From NCBI GenBank assembly GCA_016647705.1, contig CM028334.1, positions 5,995,046 to 6,059,045 on the forward strand: 64,000 bases of DNA. The letters are read 5' to 3'. The stretch comes from Eucommia ulmoides (taxonomy: Eukaryota; Streptophyta; Magnoliopsida; Garryales; Eucommiaceae). The notes beneath the pieces were generated by a model that ran no database searches, had not been told where the DNA came from, and saw nothing but the letters and a program-made list of their open reading frames with translations. This document shows positions 60,301 through 64,000 of the stretch, one piece after another. The position numbers were made by a program, and so were the translations under genes. The stretch's first letter is position 1; each line of letters opens with the position of its first letter.

Positions 60301-63300
60301 CTTTTGAGAAGGCAACAGGTGGTGGAGCATACAAGTTTGCAGATCTCTTCAAGGAAAGGCTTGGGGTTAGTATTGAAAAAGAAGACGAAATGAATTGTCT
60401 TGTGTCCGGTGCAAATTTTCTGCTCAAGGTAAAGAAGTGTAACATGAGCCAATTTCAATCTTAACCTTCAAAATTCAATCTTATTTATAACTATTCCTAA
60501 AATGAGAAGCAATAACCATGTCTTAGGCGATCCGTCATGAAGCTTTCACACACATCGAGGGTCGAAAGGAGTTCGTGCAGATTGATCACAATGATTTATT
60601 TCCATATCTTCTTGTTAATATCGGATCTGGTGTTAGCATGATTAAGGTACCTTTTTTTTTCTTTTCCAATTTATTCTTTATTTGAGCATTGAACTTAGGT
60701 GGCGCATAAGGGCCTGTTGGTTGTCTAAAATATGCTATTTTAAGAATTATCTTCTTTTGGATGAATTGATTGTGTATTGCTCCGTTCACATATGATTGTA
60801 AAGTGGTCCGGTTCATCAATTGGAGGGCAACCAAACAGGCCCTAAACTTCCAGTCATGGCTAAAGCTTTTGTATCCTGGTCTCTATAGGTTGATGGGGAT
60901 GGGAAATTTGAGCGAGTTAGCGGGACAAACGTTGGTGGTGGTACATATTGGGGCTTGGGAAAGCTGTTAACAAAGTGCAAAAGGTATTAATATTTTGGTC
61001 AATTTTATAATTTTTTTTCTTCCGAATTAACAATTTTGATATGGCATTAAATTAATTTTTTATATTAGTTTTGATGACTTGCTTGAGCTGAGTCAACGAG
61101 GAGATAATAGGTCCGTGGACATGCTTGTTGGTGACATTTACGGTGGTATGGATTACTCAAAGGTACATGCCTTTATAACATAAAACAAAATTTTTGCTTT
61201 CTAAGTGGCAGAGCTAGAGTTAGTTTAACTATGTTTTAGTTTAGCCCCCTGTGTTGTTTTGTAGGCACTTTACCCTCTTGTTATAAAACTAAAATGCAAT
61301 CGTTACTTTTTCTGTTAAAATTAACAGTCAAACCTTAAAAAATTAAAATTAATAAATCAGAATATTATTTGATATTTATACTCTCAGGTTGGGTCGGATA
61401 ATATCCATTTGATTTCTTTTCTTTTTTTTCCTTTTTCCTTTATACCCAGGTAGGGTCGGGTTTAATATAAGGGTACATTTCCATTTCATGCAATTATGTT
61501 AATTATTAACTGTTGCAGTTAGTTTAGTTTGAAGCATAAGGAGGTAAAGTGTTTAAATACCACACGGGGTTAAATTGCAATTCAGACAAACCACAGTGCC
61601 ATTAACCCTATATTTTATTTTTCTCCCTATATTAAATTTCTGTCTCCGCCACTGGCTTTCTATATGATACATATAGTAGTTGGTTTTTTAAAGATGATAT
61701 TTTTATGGTTACGAATGATCACAGATTGGTCTATCTGCATCAACGATTGCTTCAAGTTTTGGCAAAGCACTTTCCGAAAATAAGGAGCTCAGTGACTACA
61801 GACCTGAAGATATATCTCTATCCCTCTTGCGAATGATATCATATAATATTGGCCAGGCAAGTTACATAATTATAGATAACATATCATGCAAATATATTAA
61901 CAATTTTTTTTCAGCTAAAATATTTTATGTGACAATTAATTTTGTATTTCAGCTATGTATTTCGCGTAAAAATTTTTGGGACTTCTGCTTGTGGGTTAAT
62001 ATATATATATATATATATATATATACACTACCATTATCTACTCTCTGGAGGTTTTCCCCATTGTAATTATTAAATATATATATATATATATATATATATT
62101 CTACCATTATCTACTCTCTGGAGGTTTTCCCAATTGTAACTATTATATATATATTTATTTATTTTTTATATTTTTTTTTTCTCATCTTTGGGGGGCTACC
62201 ATTATCTACTACATGTTTGTCTGATGCATTCATCCATGTTTTTCATAGATAGCTTATTTGAACGCGTTGCGATTTGGACTTAAGCGGATATTTTTTGGAG
62301 GATTTTTCATAAGAGGCCATGCTTACACCATGGACACCATCTCATTTGCAGTTCATTTCTGGTAAATGCTTGGCAATTTTAATTACTCCATGAATCAAAA
62401 AATGACTGATTTTCTTACAATATTTAAATAATTATAATTCTGTATCCCCCGCCCCCTCGGTACGCTGATATATGTAATCCCTTAATTTTCCGTTAGGTGT
62501 TTGGTTTAAGGAAATTGGAATTGGAAATGAATGCTTGCAAAAACTTGGAAATTTCCATGCAGTCATTTCTGAGTCCAATCCTGAGGCTCCAATTCTTTTA
62601 CAACCAAATACTGGCTTAGATGCTTCTATTTGGCGTTTTTGTTTAGGTCGAAGGGAGATGCAAAAGCAATGTTTTTACGGCACGAAGGGTTTTTAGGAGC
62701 ATTAGGTGCATTCATGAGTTACGAAAAGCACGGTCTTGATGACCTGATGGTTCACCAGTTGGTGGAGAGGTTCCCAATGGGTGCACCATATGTTGGAGGA
62801 AAGATCCATGGTCCTCCTCTAGGAGATTTGAATGAGAAGGCAAGTAAGGTGTCGTTCGTTTAGTGTTTCTATTCCCAGATTTCTGTCCCTGTTCCTAAAA
62901 AACAGAGAATGGAAATAGAAACAGTGGAACAAGAAAATATTTATTTCTGTTCGGTTCCTAGATATTTGTTTTTAAAAAACTGGGATCAAAGCAAAAACAT
63001 TTTTTTCCCTGTATTTTGGTATTGGCTTCCAAGTTTTCTGGGAACAGAAGTAGAAATCTGGGAACAAAAACAATTTTTTTTCAATAGCTCTTTCTTTATT
63101 ATGAAGATTTTGTTTCAAATCCGAAATTACATTACTGTAATCCTGTCTGAAAAAAGTCAGTCTTTTTAAAAGAATTATTCAGAACAGAAACCTTAGTGCT
63201 TGTCTGTGTTATAAAAGTTGGGGCCTCCAACCAAAGAGAATAGATTCTTAAAGCAAATAAGGATATATGCATTTAAAAAAAAAAGAGTGGAAAGATAAGA

Positions 63301-64000
63301 AGTTTGGATCGGTCTATTTGTTGGCAGAAAGATGCCGATGAATCCTACTTAAAAATAAATAAAATTATGTTCCTGTGCATTTAATTGCAGATATCGTGGA
63401 TGGAGAAGTTTGTGAGGAAGGGAACTGAAATCACTGCTCCTGTTCCAATGGCTCCCCCCGGAACAACAGGCCTTGGAGGCTTTGAAGCTCCATCATCTAA
63501 AGGCGATAGTCTACGTTCTGATGCAAGTAATTTGAATGTCGGCGTTCTTCATCTGGTGCCCACTTTAGATGTTTTTCCACTATTGGCAGACCCCAAAACG
63601 TATGCTTATCTTGCAATTATTTATTTTTCGTCGTAAAATTTGACCCGTGACTGATTTCTGTCATAAAAATTGACGAAATGACTGATTTGACACGATTTGG
63701 ATACTTCAGCATTTAATGTTTCAAATTGAAAGTATAGGGGCTAAAGTAGAATTGCTATGAAACTTAAGGGGTGCATGGAGCATCTCATAAGTGTTTCAAG
63801 AATTTCATTTCTTTGCCATGCTATTTTTCTTTGTTTTTTTCTCTTGGTCGTGGAAAAAATTATGAAAGCAAACTTTTGTTTCTATTTCTCAAAAAGAAAA
63901 AAACTTTCAGAGTGGTAAGTTTTTTGCCTAATATTTTTTTCTGATTGGCATGTTTGCAGATACGAACCCAACACTATAGACCTTTCTGATGATAATGAAC
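57328..64000 (+). CDS. PANK2: Pantothenate kinase 2 (type II), 5' part; runs off the window
   Basis: Phosphorylates pantothenate with ATP, the first step of CoA synthesis. Exons: 57328-57646, 58227-58439, 59340-59398, 60312-60428, 60527-60646, 60889-60983, 61069-61162, 61725-61856, 62249-62361, 62647-62839, 63391-63599, 63960-64000 (open); about 568 aa in phase. Kinase domain: [20 protein letters not shown] (phosphate-binding GGS), [16 protein letters not shown]-type [85 protein letters not shown]. From about residue 440 it runs into the linker and start of the C-terminal DUF89-type phosphatase region ([39 protein letters not shown]), mostly outside. Introns 8 and 10 are GC-AG. The N-terminus has 15 glycines. 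Confidence 0.95.
57433..57477 (+). repeat. (GGA)n coding microsatellite, 15-glycine tract of PANK2
   Basis: Thirteen GGA codons, then GGG and GGA, between GEREGE and EKEMAPIS. The conserved part of the protein starts just after it; an ATG follows at 57487. Confidence 0.95.
57820..57967. mobile_element. MITE fragment in PANK2 intron 1
   Basis: Right part of the family: tctggaaatagtcgtaaatt, ttggaacaaaaacgtgttta, ccaaaattttgggagtggga, ending ataaccaaacgggg; cagaaacaataaccaaa is duplicated there. Confidence 0.55.
58497..59202. mobile_element. Harbinger-type MITE, possibly nested, PANK2 intron 2
   Basis: About 706 bp. Left end gacccgtttggttg and right end caaccaaacggaccc are complementary; TTA flanks both sides (58494-58496 and 59203-59205). 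Inside, ttggttaacg near 58653 and cgttaccaaacgggc near 59000 may be ends of a second element. Confidence 0.6.
59497..59827 (-). mobile_element. TRIM retroelement in PANK2 intron 3
   Basis: 331 bp with two 105-bp terminal repeats (59497-59601 and 59723-59827), plus-strand ends TGTTRGGAGGTTC and YTATCA. On the minus strand the primer site TGGTATCAGAGC directly follows the repeat at 59722, and a purine tract gtgaaggtggg precedes the other repeat. No coding sequence. Confidence 0.85.
60710..60842. mobile_element. Short Tourist-like MITE in PANK2 intron 5
   Basis: 133 bp, ends GGGCCTGTTGGTTG and CAACCAAACAGGCCC, flanked by TAA at 60707-60709 and 60843-60845. It ends 46 bp before exon 6. Confidence 0.85.
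61204..61654. mobile_element. hAT-like MITE in PANK2 intron 7
   Basis: 451 bp, ends AGTGGCAGAGCTAG and CTGTCTCCGCCACTG (inverted), with a perfect 8-bp duplication GCTTTCTA at 61196-61203 and 61655-61662. Confidence 0.8.
61999..62200. repeat. TA microsatellites with duplicated flank, PANK2 intron 8
   Basis: The block taccattatctactctctgg then aggttttcccc/a occurs twice after (TA)n runs (about 62000-62025 and 62074-62099), with a third partial copy near 62198. Confidence 0.8.
62848..63192. mobile_element. MITE directly behind the exon-10 donor of PANK2
   Basis: 345 bp, left end ggtgtcgttcgtttagtgtt, right end cagaaacc before TTA; left flank TAA at 62845-62847. The exon ends at 62839, so the element starts 9 nt into the intron. 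Confidence 0.6.

Noticed and set aside
62840-62846. GT donor (GCAA|GTAAGG) for PANK2 exon 10
   Set aside because: It would add 4 nt and break the frame into exon 11, which matches the family in phase 0.

Overview
This is eudicot nuclear DNA: split genes with short exons and long AT-rich introns, plant-only families (F-box/FBD protein, plastid phosphate-antiporter relative, G-type lectin receptor kinase, two-domain type pantothenate kinase), and dense nested plant transposons. The species cannot be told from the sequence alone. No tRNA, rRNA or CRISPR was seen.

Layout. 1-3500: F-box/FBD/LRR gene on the minus strand, 3 exons, 417 aa. 3501-8742: intergenic, with a 713-bp Mutator-like foldback element (9-bp target duplication) and a ~0.57-kb tandem duplication. 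8743-13636: 9-exon plastid phosphoenolpyruvate/phosphate translocator (414 aa). 14866-23082: 5'-truncated Ty3/gypsy element of Tat type (integrase C-terminus, 3' tandem repeats, antisense extra ORF, 3' LTR). Its antisense ORF is split by a 3.06-kb solo LTR. 23083-25069: receptor-kinase pseudogene starting at the base after that LTR. 27714-31785: minus-strand GDSL esterase, 6 exons, 243 aa. 32584-47739: two related non-autonomous Helitrons arranged head to tail with no base between them, carrying three more solo LTRs of the same family and a MITE. 48617-53216: mitochondrial Fe-S scaffold ISU1, 3 exons, 168 aa, with a Copia-like element and MITEs in intron 2. 57328-64000 (runs off the end): pantothenate kinase 2, 12 exons seen, introns packed with MITEs and a TRIM.

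All exon models were made by hand: splice sites were chosen so that phase is kept and the joined protein matches the known family. The five intact genes are unrelated housekeeping or regulatory genes and form no cluster (cofactor synthesis, Fe-S assembly, plastid transport, ester hydrolysis, ubiquitin ligase adaptor).

The most unusual material is in the mobile DNA. Four solo LTRs (2.5-3.1 kb) each have perfect 5-bp target duplications. They share a conserved inverted pair (AAGAAGACAGTACACTC and its complement) about 0.8-1 kb apart, and between the two arms a ~70-bp conserved box followed by a tandem repeat that differs in each copy. The Helitron pair has an exact 3'-end/5'-end junction and a stack of three 5' ends. 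PANK2 has two GC-AG introns, one with a MITE starting 9 nt after the exon end.
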